DNA from: Eucommia ulmoides
Taxonomy: Eukaryota; Streptophyta; Magnoliopsida; Garryales; Eucommiaceae
NCBI GenBank assembly: GCA_016647705.1
Contig: CM028328.1
Coordinates: forward strand, 62,001-126,000
Reading direction: 5' to 3'
DNA length: 64,000 bases
Part shown: in pieces, positions 1 through 12,633 of the stretch
Numbering within the stretch: position 1 is the stretch's first letter
Layout: every line of letters starts with the position of its first letter
Notes under the pieces: model-generated
The model's database searches: none
What the model was told of the DNA's origin: nothing
What the model saw: the letters and a program-made list of their open reading frames with translations, nothing else
Translations under genes and position numbers: made by a program

Positions 1-585
1 GCGCGTGCGCGTTACAACAATTTTTTTTTTCAAAAAAAAAATACATATATCTATTTCAACATTTAGGAATATACTGGTCCCAAATATTCACAACAAAAAT
101 CACAAAAAAAACTGAACCTTCCACGGTTCACATCCGACCAGCCCACCTCCAAAATGACACTACCGCTGGACTCTACCTAATGCCAATAGTAGACCTATTC
201 CTAGCTGCGGCACCTGAAACCAAATATTTTATCAGTGTACTGTCTTCAGAATATAAAAACGTTTTATAGATCAAGCACAATTATCAAATACCACGTTTCA
301 AAATATAATATCATATAACCGTATACCAGGCTGGAAATTAATTTCCACTGTCACCAATGCCATAAAATAATATATTTACGTCAACCCACTCAAAATAATA
401 TATTTAAGTTAATCAATTCAGCCAGTTCATTGTATAATAAAATACCCCACACATCGTTTTCTACTAGGCATAGGATTGTTTTTACCTCACGATCAGGAGT
501 TACGACGGTATCGTATCCTGTACAACTGTATCATCTAACGTGACTATCAGTTCCAAGGCCATTTATTATCCCTAATGGTAGGGGT

Positions 586-875
586 ACCACCCGCAGGATT
601 TGCACTCCTGACGGGTCAATCAACCACCTGCAGGACTAATCCTCTTGACAAGTTATAATAATCAACCACCTGCAGGACTAATCCTCCTGACAGGTCATAA
701 TATCAACAACCACCTGCAAGATTAATCCTCCTGACAGATCATAATATAATCAACCATCTGTAGGACTGGCACTCCTAACAGATCAAAATATTTCACAACA
801 TAATCAACCACCTGTAGGACGTGCCCTTCCTAACAGGTCAATAACATCCCGCAGGACATGCCCTCCTGACGGGAT
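586..875 (-). repeat. Hairpin-unit array in the 3' LTR of A
   Basis: Seven tandem units of about 36-54 bases. Most contain arms such as CCTGCAGGA and TCCTCCTGACAGG around a short centre, so each unit can fold on itself. The same array is at 6470-6760 in the other LTR. Confidence 0.8.
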
Positions 876-1433
876 CAAACTATGGCATAGTCGAACAAAA
901 ATCACTTTCCACATTTAAAATCTACTTGATCCACATAAGTCATAAAATCGTCTAATTTTAATAAATACTTTTTTTTTTCCACAATTTATACAAAAATATA
1001 ATTTGTAAATTTACATAAAAGACAGTACACTCACCTCGTTTCCTGTACTGCAAAAAATACAGTCATAAAAAACTACCGGGACGCCGGTGCTTGTGAACCT
1101 AACAGCGATAGAGTCTAAATTACATTTTATTTAAACTAACCTAATATGCAATGCGTGGCCCTAAAGTACACAATTTTCCATTCTCCAAATTTAATTATAC
1201 AAAATTATTATCTATCCCAGTTCACTATATTAATATTCATTGTATAACACTATTAAAATTAACAGTTGCAAAAATTATTATCGTTATGATTACGAAAATA
1301 TAATGCTAATAGTTTGATTTGAAGAAAATATTAATTGACGGAATCGTTACCTGTTTCGAATCTTCCGCCAGCAGAGATGTGGGTTTTCGATTTTTGTTTT
1401 GTTTTTTTTTCTTCTGCTTACTGGTTCAACCGA

Positions 1434-1880
1434 TATACACACACGCTCACTCACTCACCGCCGGCAACACACACATACTAAATTGACAGAGCACACACAC
1501 ACACACACAGAGCAACGACCACCATCGACGAAATACACACACGCACGACGAACGAGCAAAACACACACACACCCCCAAACCAGACAACACACACACACAC
1601 TCACAGAGTCGACCCACGATCAACGGTCAACTACACTCACACACACGAAATCAACGACGACACACATACACATACAACCGTCGACGACACACACACACAT
1701 TGTCGACGAACAGAATACACATACACACTACATGATCGTCGGCTGAACAGAACAGAACATACACGACGGTCACACTCCCACACCGGCGACGACTGAACAA
1801 CACACACCCACACACATACATTGTCGAACGATCAATAACCGATTGACTGCACATCGCCGACCAAACACACCCACAACGCT
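1434..1880. repeat. CA-rich low-complexity block in LTR of A
   Basis: Runs of (CA)n and (CACA)n are broken by short CGAC/GTCGA words. Open frames here are low-complexity (Thr/His or Cys/Val) and are not genes. The counterpart in the 5' LTR is at 7300-7760. Confidence 0.85.
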
Positions 1881-1961
1881 GACCGAATAAACGCACTGCC
1901 AACTCACTTCTCTCATTTTCTTTTTCTTTTTTTTCTTCTTTTTAGGTTGTATGCAGTGCAT

Positions 1962-1963
<2 letters not shown>

Positions 1964-2032
<69 letters not shown>

Positions 2033-2093
2033 AACTCACTTCTCTCATTTTCTTTTTCTTTTTTTTCTTCTTTTTAGGTTGTATGCAGTGCAT

Positions 2094-2132
<39 letters not shown>
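1964..2132. repeat. AT microsatellites with duplicated spacer
   Basis: Two (AT)n tracts, 1964-2029 and 2096-2132, are separated by a second copy of the pyrimidine-rich segment that also precedes the first tract. The 5' LTR has one short tract only (7881-7893). Confidence 0.9.
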
Positions 2133-2135
<3 letters not shown>

Positions 2136-2406
2136 AGTGAGGTCATTTCCTTCATTATGAAGGAGATGATCTCATTCCCACTAATCAATTTATTTATTTA
2201 TTATTTATTATTAAATTATATTAATCCCTCCAATTATCTTTAAGTTATTATTTAAGCTCAAAATCTAAAATTAATATTCTTAAAATTGCTAATTGACCCC
2301 TAAAATTTTGAAATAAATATTAAATAACACAATTCACCCGTTATTTTTTAAATGTTCTAAAATACAACTAAAAATTATGCGTATGCAAAAAATTCGGGTC
2401 TTACAA

Positions 2407-2418
2407 CCCTTCTCTCCT
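2407..2418 (-). promoter_or_regulatory. Polypurine tract of element A
   Basis: Read on the minus strand this is AGGAGAGAAGGG, directly next to the 3' LTR boundary, where a gypsy element primes plus-strand DNA synthesis. Confidence 0.7.
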
Positions 2419-2442
2419 AAAAAAAAAAATCGTCCCGAAATT

Positions 2443-5400
2443 TTAGTTACCTTGACCAAACAAATGTGGATATTTATCTCTCATCTCTTCTTCTCGCTCC
2501 CATGTCGCTTCCTCCATGGAATGACTACGCCAAAGGACTTTTACCAATGGAATTAATTTTATCCGCAATACCTGATCTTTACGGTTTAGAACCTGCACTG
2601 GCTCCTCAACGTATGTTAAATCCTCTTCCAATTCGATTGATTGAGAAGTCAACACATGCGAATGATATGACACATATTTCATAAGCATCGACACGTGGAA
2701 AACGTCGTGCAATCTAGATAATTCTGGTGGTAGGGCAAGTCGATAAGCTGTCGTGCCAACCCGTTCTAAAATCTCATATGACCCGATATATCTCGGACTT
2801 AACTTTTTTTCTTCCCGAATCTCATTATGCCCTTCCACGAGGATATACGCAAAAACACATGATCACCCACTTCAAATTCCAACTCCTGCCTACACTTGTC
2901 AATATAACTCTTTTGCCGACTCTGAGTAATCTTCAATCTTTCCTGAATCACTTTTACTTTATCTGTTATCGTTTGGGCTATATCCGGCATCAATAATTTT
3001 TGTTCTCTCACTTTGGTCCAACAGACTGGAGTCCTACATCTTCTGCCATACAACACTTCATTTAGTGCTATCTCGATTGCCGAATGGTAGCTGTTATTAT
3101 AGGCAAATTCCATCAACGTCAAATGATCATCCCAACTACCAGGAAATTCTAGAACACAACCCCTCAACATATCCTTTAACGTCTGAATCGTACGCTCTGA
3201 TTGATTATCAGTCTCAGGATATAAGGCGGTACTGAATTTTAGCTTGGTACCTAAAGCAGTTTGGAGACTCGGTTAGAACTTCGAAGTAAATCTCGGATCT
3301 CTGTCTGATACTATGGAAACCAGTGCACCATGCAGTCTAACAATCTCGTTAATATACAATTGAGTATACTTATCCAAAGAGTACGTCGTCTTTACAGTCA
3401 AAAAATGAACAGATTTAGTAAGTCTATCAACAATCATCTAGATGGAATTATGTCTCTTTTGGGTACGGGGTAATCCCGAAACGAAGTTCATCGTGATATG
3501 CTTCCATTTCCACTCTGGAATACGTAGAGGTTGCAATAATTCACTTGGACGTTGGTGCTCAATCTTGACTTGCTGACAAATGAGACACTTGGCAACAAAT
3601 TCAGCAATTTTCCTTTTTATTCCATTCCACCAATAGTGTTCTCGCAAATCCTGATACATTTTGGTACTGCCTGGGTTCATTGCGTATGCTGAGTTATGCG
3701 CTTCCTCCAAGATATCATTTTTTCAAATTGGCATCATCAGGCACACACAATCTATTTTCAACCATCAAGGCCTCATCATTATCTCTGACACGATAGTCAA
3801 CTCTATGACCATTTTTCACTTCATCTCGAATTTTCTCCAATTGGGCATCCGACTTCTGTGCTTCTATAATACGGTTGATCAATGTCGGTCTCAAAGTCAA
3901 AGTCACTAGTAACGTTGCCGTCTAACCAACCACCAACTTAATTCGCAAAGATCTCAACTCGACGTATAGATTAGTATGAACAACTTGAATATGTGCAACC
4001 GAACCTGCCGATTTCTGACTCAGCGCATCTGCCACAACATTGGCCTTTCCAGGATGATAGTAGATAGTACAATCATAGTTCTTGATCATTTCTATCCAAC
4101 ATCTCTAACTCAGATTTAGTTCTTTCTGAGTAAACAAATACTTCAAACTTTGATGGTCGGTGTATATCTCATAAGTCTCGCCATACAAGTAATGCCTCCA
4201 AATCTTTAAGGCAAACATAATCATCACCAACTCCAAATCATGTGTCAGGTAATTACGCTCATGATTCTTTAATTGTTGGGAGACATATGCAATCACGTGC
4301 CCATGTTGCATCTGTACACACCCTAACCCTTGGTGTGACGCATCATTGTAGATCACAAAGCCACCACCTTCAGTCGGAATGGAAAGTCTTGGAGCAGATA
4401 TCAGTCTACTCTTCAACTCTTGGAAACTCTGTTAACATTTGTCAGTCTACTCGAATTTAGATTTCTTGCGCGTCAATCAGGTCAACGGGGCAGTTATAAC
4501 AGAAAATCCTTGTACAAACCGACAATAATAATCCACCAATCCCACGAAGTTTCGAACTTCGATTACACTTTTCGGTCATTCTCATTGGACAACGGCTTTA
4601 ATTTTCTTTGGGTCAACTCGAATACCATTCCCCGAGATAACATGTCCCAAAAATACAACTTTATCCTACCAGAATTCACATTCACTAAATTTGGCAAACA
4701 ATTCTTTCTCTTGCAAAGTCTGCAACATAATCTTGAGATGCTCTGCATGTTCTTTTTTATTTTGGGAATAGATCAATATATCATCAATGAACACGATAGT
4801 AAACTGATCTAGATAGGGTTGGAAGATCAGATTTATCATATTCATAAAAGCAGCAAGGGCATTCGTCAACCTGAATGACATAATTAGAAATTCAAAATGG
4901 TCATACCTCGAAAGAAATGCAGTCTTCGCACATCACTGTCTCTGACTTTCAGCTGATAATATCCCGATCGAAGATCTATTTCGGAAAACACCTTGGCTAT
5001 CTGCAATTGGTCGAACAGATCAGCAATTCAGATATTTATTATGAATCGTCACCTTATTCAACTGTCTGCAATCGATACACATCCTCAACGTACTATCCTT
5101 CTTCTTACGAATAACACTGGGGCTCCCCATGGAGAAACACTAGGTCCAATAAACCCGCGGTCTAACATATCTTGCAGCTGAATTTTCAATTCCTTAAGCT
5201 CGGTAGGCGTCATACGATAGGGTGGAATTGATATAGGAGCAGTTCCTAGAAGTAACTCAATGGTGAATTCCATTTCCCTATCCATTGGCAAACTTTGGAA
5301 ATTCTTCTAGAAACACATCGGGAAAATCCCTAACCACTGGAATATCCGCCACCTGAACTTCATTCTTCCTGGTGTCAATCACGTGCGCGAGATATCCCTG

Positions 5401-5535
5401 ACATCCTTTCTTTAATAACTTTTTAGCCTCTAGAACTGAAATCATACTGACAGGGGTAATGATTCTATCCCTCGAAAATACAAGCTCTGGCTCGCCCAGG
5501 ACCCGAAAAGTAACTTCCTTCCTAAAATAATCCAC
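2443..5535 (-). pseudogene. Degraded pol of element A
   Basis: Domains in element order (right to left): the end of the aspartic protease region (about 5278-5535), reverse transcriptase with the FIDDILIYS catalytic-type motif (about 4666-5291), RNase H with a [10 protein letters not shown]-type motif (about 4105-4416), integrase zinc-binding and core regions (about 2800-3710), and a chromodomain-like tail (about 2443-2640). The order protease-RT-RNase H-integrase is diagnostic of Ty3/gypsy. It is a fossil broken in many places, and no product is expected. Confidence 0.85.
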
Positions 5536-5750
5536 TGTGGTATGTTAACCGGATAGCAAATCCATACCCAGTATCACATTAAAATCATGAACACTCAGGG
5601 TAATAGATGCATCGACAATTCTCTATCACCAATACGAAGTAGACTGTTTTTATACACACTATCTATCAACATTGACTCACCTACCGACACCCTATATCAA
5701 GGTCCACTACTGACTAAACAATTGGTACGTCTATAGAACTTATAACCTAG

Positions 5751-5763
5751 GCTCTGATACCAC
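5751..5763 (-). promoter_or_regulatory. Primer-binding site of element A
   Basis: On the minus strand it reads GTGGTATCAGAGC, complementary to the 3' end of initiator tRNA-Met, just inside the 5' LTR. This sets the element's orientation and the LTR boundary near 5767. Confidence 0.8.
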
Positions 5764-6469
5764 AAACGTTACACCCTACCTTGGGCACCCGTCACTCGAG
5801 GTTGGGCATGACGTCAACTTGACACTACTGACTCCATCAACGAATATTTATCTATACATATATATACACACACATGCGCTATTACAATTTTTTTTCGCTA
5901 TTACAATTTTTTTTCCCAAAAAAAAAAAATACATATATCTATTTTAACATTTGGGAATATACCGATCTCAAATATTCACAACAAAAATCACAAAAAAACT
6001 TAACCTTCCACGGTTCGCATCCGAGAAGTCCACCTCCAAAATGACACTACCTCCGAACTTTGCATAGTGCCAGTAGTGGACCGACTCCTAACTGCGGCAC
6101 CTGAAACTAAATATTTTATCGATGTATTGTCTTCATAATATAAAAATATTTTATGGATCAAACACAATTATCAAATACTACGTTTCAAAATATAATATCA
6201 TATAACCGCATATGAGGCTGGAAATCAATTTTCACTATCACCAATGCCATAAAATAATATATTTACGTCAATCCACTTAAAATAATATATTTAAGTCAAT
6301 CAATTCAGGCAGTTCATCGTATAATAAAATACGCCACACATCGTTTCCTACTAGCCATAGGATCGTTTTTACCTCACGATCAGGAGTTACGACGGTATCG
6401 TATCTTAAAACTGTGTCATCTAACGTGACTATCAGTGTCAGGGACATTTATTATCCCCAATGGTAGAGG

Positions 6470-6760
6470 TACCACTCGCAGGATTTGCACTCCTAACGGG
6501 TCAATCAACCACCTGCAGGACTAATCCTCCTGACAGGTCATAATAATCAACCACCTGCAGGACTAATCCTCTTGACAGGTCATAATATCAACAACCATTT
6601 GTCGAACTAATCCTCCTGACAGGTCATAATATAATCAACTACCTGTAGGACTAGCACTCCTAACAGATCATAATATTTCACAATATAATCAACCACCTGC
6701 AGGATGTGCCCTCCTAACAGGTCAATAACATCCCGCAGAACATGCCCTCCTGACGCGATC
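6470..6760 (-). repeat. Hairpin-unit array in the 5' LTR of A
   Basis: The counterpart of 586-875, with about the same number of units. The arms CCTGCAGGA/TCCTCCTGACAGG are still readable in most of them. Confidence 0.8.
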
Positions 6761-7299
6761 AAACTATAGCATAGTGGGACAAAAATCACTTTCCATATTT
6801 AAAATCTACTTGATCCACATAAGTCATAAAATCGTCCAATTTTAATAAACACTTTTTTTTCCACAATTTATACAAAAATATAATTTGTAAATTTACATAG
6901 AAGACAGTATACTCACCTCGTTTTTCGCACTGTCAAAAATACCGTCATAAAAAACTACAATGATACTGGCGCCTGTGAACCTAACAGCGATAGGGCCTAA
7001 ATTAACTTTTTATTTAAAATAACTTAATATGCAATGCGTGGCCCTAAAATGCACAATTTTCCATTCTCCAAATTTAATTATGTAAAATTATTATTTACCC
7101 CAATTCACTATATTAATATTCATTATATAACATTATTAAAATTAACGTTTGCAAAAATCATTATCGTCACAATTACGAAAATGTAATGCTAATAGTTTGA
7201 TTTGAAGAAAATATTAATCGACGAAATTGTTACCTATTCCAAATCTTCCGCTAGCCAAGAGGTGGCTTTTCGGTTTTTTTTTTCCTCTGCTTGTTGGTT

Positions 7300-7504
7300 C
7301 AACCGACACACACACACGCTCACTCACTCACCGTCGGCGACACACACACACCAGTAGTCAACCGACGACACACACACACACTAAATTGACAGAGCACACA
7401 CACACACACGAACGACGATCACACACATACACACAGAGCAATGACCACCATTGAAGGAATACACATACATACGACAAACAAGTAGAATACACACACACCA
7501 GACA

Positions 7505-7535
<31 letters not shown>

Positions 7536-7760
7536 CGACCCACGATCGACGACTGACCACACTCACACACACAAAATCGACAACGACACTCACACACACA
7601 CAACCGTCGACAACACACACACACACACTATCGACGAACAGAATACACCCACACACTCACACAATAGCCGACCGAACATAACAGAACACACACAACAGTC
7701 ACACTCCCATACCAGCGACAACTGAACAACACACACATACACTGTCGAACGATCGACAAC
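7300..7760. repeat. CA-rich low-complexity block in 5' LTR of A
   Basis: (CA)n tracts with interspersed CGAC words, homologous to 1434-1880. Open frames here are artefacts of composition. Confidence 0.85.
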
Positions 7761-8197
7761 CGACCGATTGCACACCGTCAATCGAGCACACCCACAACGC
7801 CGACCGAATGGACACACCGCCAACCCACTTCTCTCGTTTTCTGTTTTTTTTCTTTTTTTTAGGTTGTATGCAGTGCATGGATATATATATATAATCCATA
7901 GGGAGTGAGGTCATTTCCTTTATTATGAAGGAGATGATCTCATTCCCACTAATCAATTTATTTATTAATTATTTATTATTAAATTATATTAATCTTCCCA
8001 ATTATTTTTAAGTTATTATTTAAGCCCAAAATTTAAAATTAATGTTCTTAAAATTGCTAATTGACCCCTAAAATTTTAAAATAAACATTAAATGACACAA
8101 TTCATCCTGTTATTTTTCAAATGTTCTAAAATACAACTAAAAATTATGCGTATGCAAAAAATTAGGGTCTTACAACAAACTTGCTTTGATACCACCA

Positions 8198-9123
8198 GTA
8201 ATGACCCGGTTTCCTAAGGCTGCTACACGGTTTATCCCCTTGGAAAAATTAATATTAAAATCGATTGACCAAATTTTCATTCTATAAAATCCGATAAATT
8301 TTAAAATGCGATGGCGATAATTTTAGTTGTCGATTTTTTAATGGTAACTAATAAATATAATAATTACGATTTTAAATACAACCAAATAACTAATAATTTA
8401 TTCTTAATTAATCCAAAAAATTTTACAAATAATGGCGACAATCACAAACGTCAAATTGATGGGTTCAATTTTTACACCGATAAATAATAAATTCAACTAT
8501 TACAAATTAAATAGAAATTTGGTTGAAATTCCTGTCATCGCATTATTTTTAAATACCCAAATAAATTTCTAGCACCAGTTATTTTAATAGTAACGTTTAA
8601 ATTTGCAATTTAATATACAATTGCGACGACAATTATAATTATCGATTTCAATTTTACAATATGACGACAATAATTATATTCAATTTGTCGAGTCAGTTTT
8701 TACAACGGTAAATATTAACTACAATTATTACAAACAAAATTTCTTATGTAATCCCCGTTGCTGTTTCGCTCTCACCGGACCTGTAATCAAAACTGTAGGG
8801 TTGTGAGCCAACTCTTAATAGAACTTCAACCCCTCTAATACGTGTATTTAATTTATACAACAAATAAAGCACCTTGACATAATTCCCACATAATTTTTAT
8901 ATAATCATAATTATTTCATCAAAATTTAACAGCTAAAATTCTACAACAATAACAACTAAATCACACAATAGAAAAATTAAATACATGCATTAAAAGAGTT
9001 AGAAATTCTACCTGAAATCTGAAACCAAAATCAAAATCGAAATATTTTTCTCCTTCCGAAAATATATTAACGTGTGTGTGTGTGTGTGTGTGTGTATACG
9101 TGTCAAACGTATATATATATATA
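8198..9123 (-). repeat. LTR of element B, inner part
   Basis: Non-coding AT-rich sequence from the LTR end next to the primer-binding site up to the Helitron. It carries a GT microsatellite at 9071-9094 and an AT run at 9112-9123, into which the Helitron inserted. Confidence 0.65.
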
Positions 9124-9127
9124 TTAG

Positions 9128-9155
9128 TGTATAACCTGTGCCTGAAGGCATGGGC
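9128..9155 (-). other. Helitron 3' terminal hairpin
   Basis: On the minus strand a GCCCATGCC...AGGCACAGG fold with a 2-base loop precedes TTATACACTAA. This matches the family layout of a stem-loop roughly 10-12 bases before the CTRR terminus. Confidence 0.8.
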
Positions 9156-9287
9156 ATAAAACATACATCATCTATTTGAACAATTATATCGATTTGTTTT
9201 GTTATTCAACTTTAAATGTTACATCAATTGAGACAATTACAGTTACAATAATACTTCAGGATAAACAATATTTGTCGTTGATAAAGA

Positions 9288-12150
9288 TCAATATTCAGGG
9301 AGAAGTACACTTAATCGATCAAATGATGTACACCTTGATAAAGTCACATATAGTTGATCGTGACTAAAAATCAGGTTAGTCAAAACAACTCCAACAAATT
9401 TCATTGATTGTCCTTGTAATTTATTTATCATCATAGCATACGTCAAACAAATTGGCAACTGACGCCATGTCATTTGAAAAGGAAATTCAGAAGATGACGG
9501 CGTCAAGGATATTCTTGGAATGAATGTCAAATTTTCTGCTTTATCCCCTGTTAATATTTGAGCTTCTATTACACGTGAAGAATACCTGACAACCATTAAT
9601 CGTCTGCCATTACAAAGTCCATCACTTGGTGCGATATTTCTCAATAACATAATTGGACATCCAATTTTCAAATTTAACTTGAATGGAGGAAATCCTGGAA
9701 AATCTAAGTAATTCAAGTACTCATTAGGATAACAATTTGTAATTTGACGATCAGCTCCATCATCTTCAGACATTTTGTCCGTAGCTAGATATATGATCGT
9801 TTCTCTAGGAAAAATATTTAAAGCAGCTAAATTAATAGCACTAACATCGTTATTTCTTGTAGAAATGATAGAACGTTCAATTAGAAATGTAAGGATAACA
9901 ACACTGGGTGAACCTAGATGTAGATAAACTGAAGATATTAGTTCAACCAGATTACAACACTTGTGTATGGTTGATGACAGTTGTACGATTTCATGTGAAT
10001 CACTACCAACCTATTTAAAGAAAAAATAAATGTAAATGAATACTTTAGTATCAAATCATATATAGTAATCTGTTGCAAATGAAATAATGCTAAAATATGT
10101 TTAGGTTAAAATATTACTTGAAGTAAATATCTCGAAAACTCTGAATTTTCAATATTGCTACTATTTAGGCGCACATTTAAATTCAAAGTCAAGACACGTA
10201 TATCAATCTAAATGTATGAACGTCTCAACGATGCTACTACAATTTATTGATGAACACTTTTAGGTATGATGGGTAGAATTTGTCGAAAGTCTCCTCCAAA
10301 AAACGACCGTGATACCCCCGAATGGATTCGGATTACCGCAAATATCTCGTAGCGTACGATCCATAGACTCAACACAGTACTTATGTTGCATCGGAATTTT
10401 ATCCCAAATAATTAACTTTGTCTCTCTAAATAATTCGACATGCAATGATTGTTTACTGAAATGGCAAATTGAATTATCAAGAATGTCTAGATGAATACGA
10501 AACGTGGAATGTGCAATTCGACCTCCTTCAAATAGTAGAGATGCAATACCGGACGATACCACAGTAATGACAATATGACCGAAGCTACGACATTTTGTTA
10601 TTATGGTATTATATAGAAATATTTTTCCTGTACCAGCACCACCATTCAAAAAGAACATTTTTCCTAGATTTCTAAACACCGATGAAGTGATTACTTCGTA
10701 TGCAACACGTTGGCCTTCATTGAGATGATCAATATTGCACTGCACATTCTCTTGTTGCGCTTCACTTTGAATTTGACGATGTTCTCATATCAATCTATTT
10801 CTAACTACCATATTCCAATTTTGGACAGGTTGTGGAATCAGCAGAAAGTCTGTTAAGTTCTTACCTGATTCTTGAAGTAGTTCATTCAAAAGATATAGAC
10901 CATAGTCTTTAATCTATCCCTCGCTTGGGATGGGTATCGAAAATAACGTGCGAAGTTTGTGTGAAAGATCATCACATATATGCATCCAAAATTGATCCCA
11001 CAATTCACATAGATTTATAGGGGAACATTGTGTGAGGATGACATAAAATAATCTTCTTAGTTGATATCCAGTACTCATAATAAACGCCTCTTGAAGACAT
11101 TATATCCATTCACCATCATCTTCCAATAACCCTCTTGCTACACATGCGGCTTTGAACGTTACATGTTCAACATTGTTAACAATACGTAGACACCTAAACG
11201 ATTGCGGCCCTTTGACTACGGTCAATAGTAGACGCAAATAAAGCCCAAATTGGGAGACGCAAAATACATTCTGCCGATGGAAAATCCCCTCTGTCGTGGC
11301 TTCCAACATTTTTTAGTTTTATTCCAAACAAAATGCTAGGGAAACTCTTGATAAGTATATGCACGTGTAGAAGTATGTACATCACAATATACAAAAAAAT
11401 TTGTTAGAGTCGACTTTTGTGATTGAGCTCGAGAAATGAAAGGCTCCATTGTTTCAGTAGGATTGAAGATAACCTAATGCATTCCAGGCATGGAACTTCA
11501 ATCGAACAACTGTTGGATTCTCATCGTGTAAAGGAAACCTCAACAATCTTCAAGCCGCCTCAGACGGTCCAATGTATCTTGCATCAAGATATTGTTTGAT
11601 CTCATCCATCATTCCCAAAATCAATGTCTTCATATCATCACCTTTATATATATATTTGTGGATATATTTGACACACCTAATTCTAGTGCATACTTCAACA
11701 TTAATATGACAGTCGAACATCTTGGAAATGTACGAATTGTATGGGACGATGTCTCTATTATCAACTTGTTGCCCACTCATTGTATAAACTTTACCGTCAT
11801 CACGACGACGGTAAATGGTATATCTGTTTTGATCCATCGTTGTATACTTCGTGAAATCTCATGGATATCTCTTAGTGCATATGTCATTCTCCATGCACAG
11901 GGCTTGACAATTTCGAGCGTTACATGGTCCGTAAACCATGCATTTTTTTACGGTCTCGAAAAGTTCTGGCTCTTTATTTGGATCTAGAAATTCAGCACAA
12001 ACTATTCTGTCTACTTGGTCGCACGTTCGAATGATGTTTGCATCATCAAGAAATATAAGTAAGTGTATGTGCGGCAGACCTCATTTCTGGCACTCAATTG
12101 TAAAAACATGGGCAACTTTTTTTTCCAAATACTCAAGTGTTTTTCCATGA
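9288..12150 (-). pseudogene. Helitron Rep-helicase (RepHel), broken
   Basis: RepHel nicks and rejoins one strand (HUH endonuclease) and unwinds it (PIF1-type helicase). Reading right to left: an HUH-type motif GLPHIHLLIFL near 12060-12095, preceded by a UGA where the family has Trp or Arg; the two-tyrosine motif KYIHKYIYKG (about 11640-11680); a linker reading RFPLHDENPTVVRL (about 11490-11560) and LLTVVKGPQSF (about 11210-11240); the Walker A motif [11 protein letters not shown] (about 10610-10650), with Ile where Thr is usual in GKT; and the helicase C-terminus INKLQGQS...LYVTLSRC ending at 9288. A GT-AG intron of about 110 bases fits at roughly 10013-10121. The N-terminal Helitron domain upstream of the HUH motif is not found. 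Frame changes and stops make it a pseudogene. Confidence 0.85.
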
Positions 12151-12339
12151 CTTTCATTAGAGTGTGAGACTTGCATAACATTAGGGGGCCTTACTTCAAT
12201 GGACAATGGAATAAAATCAAAACAGAAGATGAGAAAATGAAGGGTCAAATCGAAATTAGATCTGGCCAAATTTTATGTTTTTGTTCCCTAAAAAATTGGA
12301 ACAAAAATAGAGATAAAAAGTTGGGTTCTAAAATATTTA

Positions 12340-12427
12340 GATTGAACATAAAAAAAATAAAAAAAAATAAATAAATAAATAAACAAACAAAAAAAAGAAA
12401 AAAGAAAAAAAAAAAAAAAAAAAAAAA
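12340..12427. repeat. A-rich low-complexity tract
   Basis: A-rich run with AAAT and AAAC units followed by a pure A stretch, inside the Helitron. Poly-Phe frames on the other strand are artefacts. Confidence 0.9.
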
Positions 12428-12633
12428 GGGAAACACTAAACAAACATCTATATAATAAAGCAAGATGCATATGTATATATGATACCAAACAATTAGGGTG
12501 TGTTTGGATAAAGTTATTCCATTTTGGGAATAGAATAATTGCAAATATGTCCCAAAAATTTGTACTTAAATTTTGGGGAAAATAATTTGGTCATGAGTAA
12601 CTTGCAAAAACAATAAAGGTAAAGTAAAAGAAT

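Larger units (their letters stand above)
1..2406 (-). repeat. 3' LTR of element A (cut by window start)
   Basis: Matches 5870-8176 along its whole length. Recognisable blocks are a hairpin-unit array (586-875), a CA-rich block (1434-1880), two AT microsatellites (1964-2029 and 2096-2132) and the terminal sequence ending in ttacaa at 2406. About the first 100 bases of the LTR lie outside the window. A 66-base segment with a pyrimidine tract is present twice here (about 1898-1963 and 2030-2095) but once in the other LTR. Confidence 0.85.
1..8176 (-). mobile_element. Element A: Ty3/gypsy chromovirus (Tekay-like), broken
   Basis: A long-LTR gypsy retrotransposon on the minus strand; its left LTR runs off the window start. 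From right to left it has a 5' LTR (about 5767-8176), a primer-binding site matching initiator tRNA-Met, a degraded pol, a polypurine tract and the 3' LTR (1-2406). The internal part is only about 3.4 kb and I see no gag, so it is a deleted copy. A chromodomain-like tail after the integrase places it in the Tekay/Del chromoviruses. The two LTRs differ at roughly one base in ten by eye, which suggests an age of several million years. The coding part is broken many times. It was inserted into the leader of element B, whose primer-binding site lies just right of 8176. Confidence 0.85.
5767..8176 (-). repeat. 5' LTR of element A
   Basis: About 2.4 kb. In element orientation it begins TGTAAGACCC and ends near GGGTGTAACG. 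It carries the hairpin array (6470-6760) and the CA-rich block (7300-7760). Its boundaries were set by where similarity to 1-2406 stops and by the adjoining primer-binding site. Confidence 0.85.

Noticed and set aside
586-875. CRISPR-like array
   Set aside because: The units are themselves palindromic and contiguous without unique spacers, and the sequence is a plant LTR.
1399-2243. Open frames of Thr/His, Cys/Val and Ile/Tyr composition
   Set aside because: They come from the CA and AT microsatellites of the LTR and resemble no protein family.
7227-7956. Open frames in the 5' LTR of element A
   Set aside because: Same low-complexity origin; the counterparts in the other LTR differ in frame and length.
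12245-12544. Poly-Phe/Leu membrane-like frame
   Set aside because: Product of the A-rich tract inside the Helitron.
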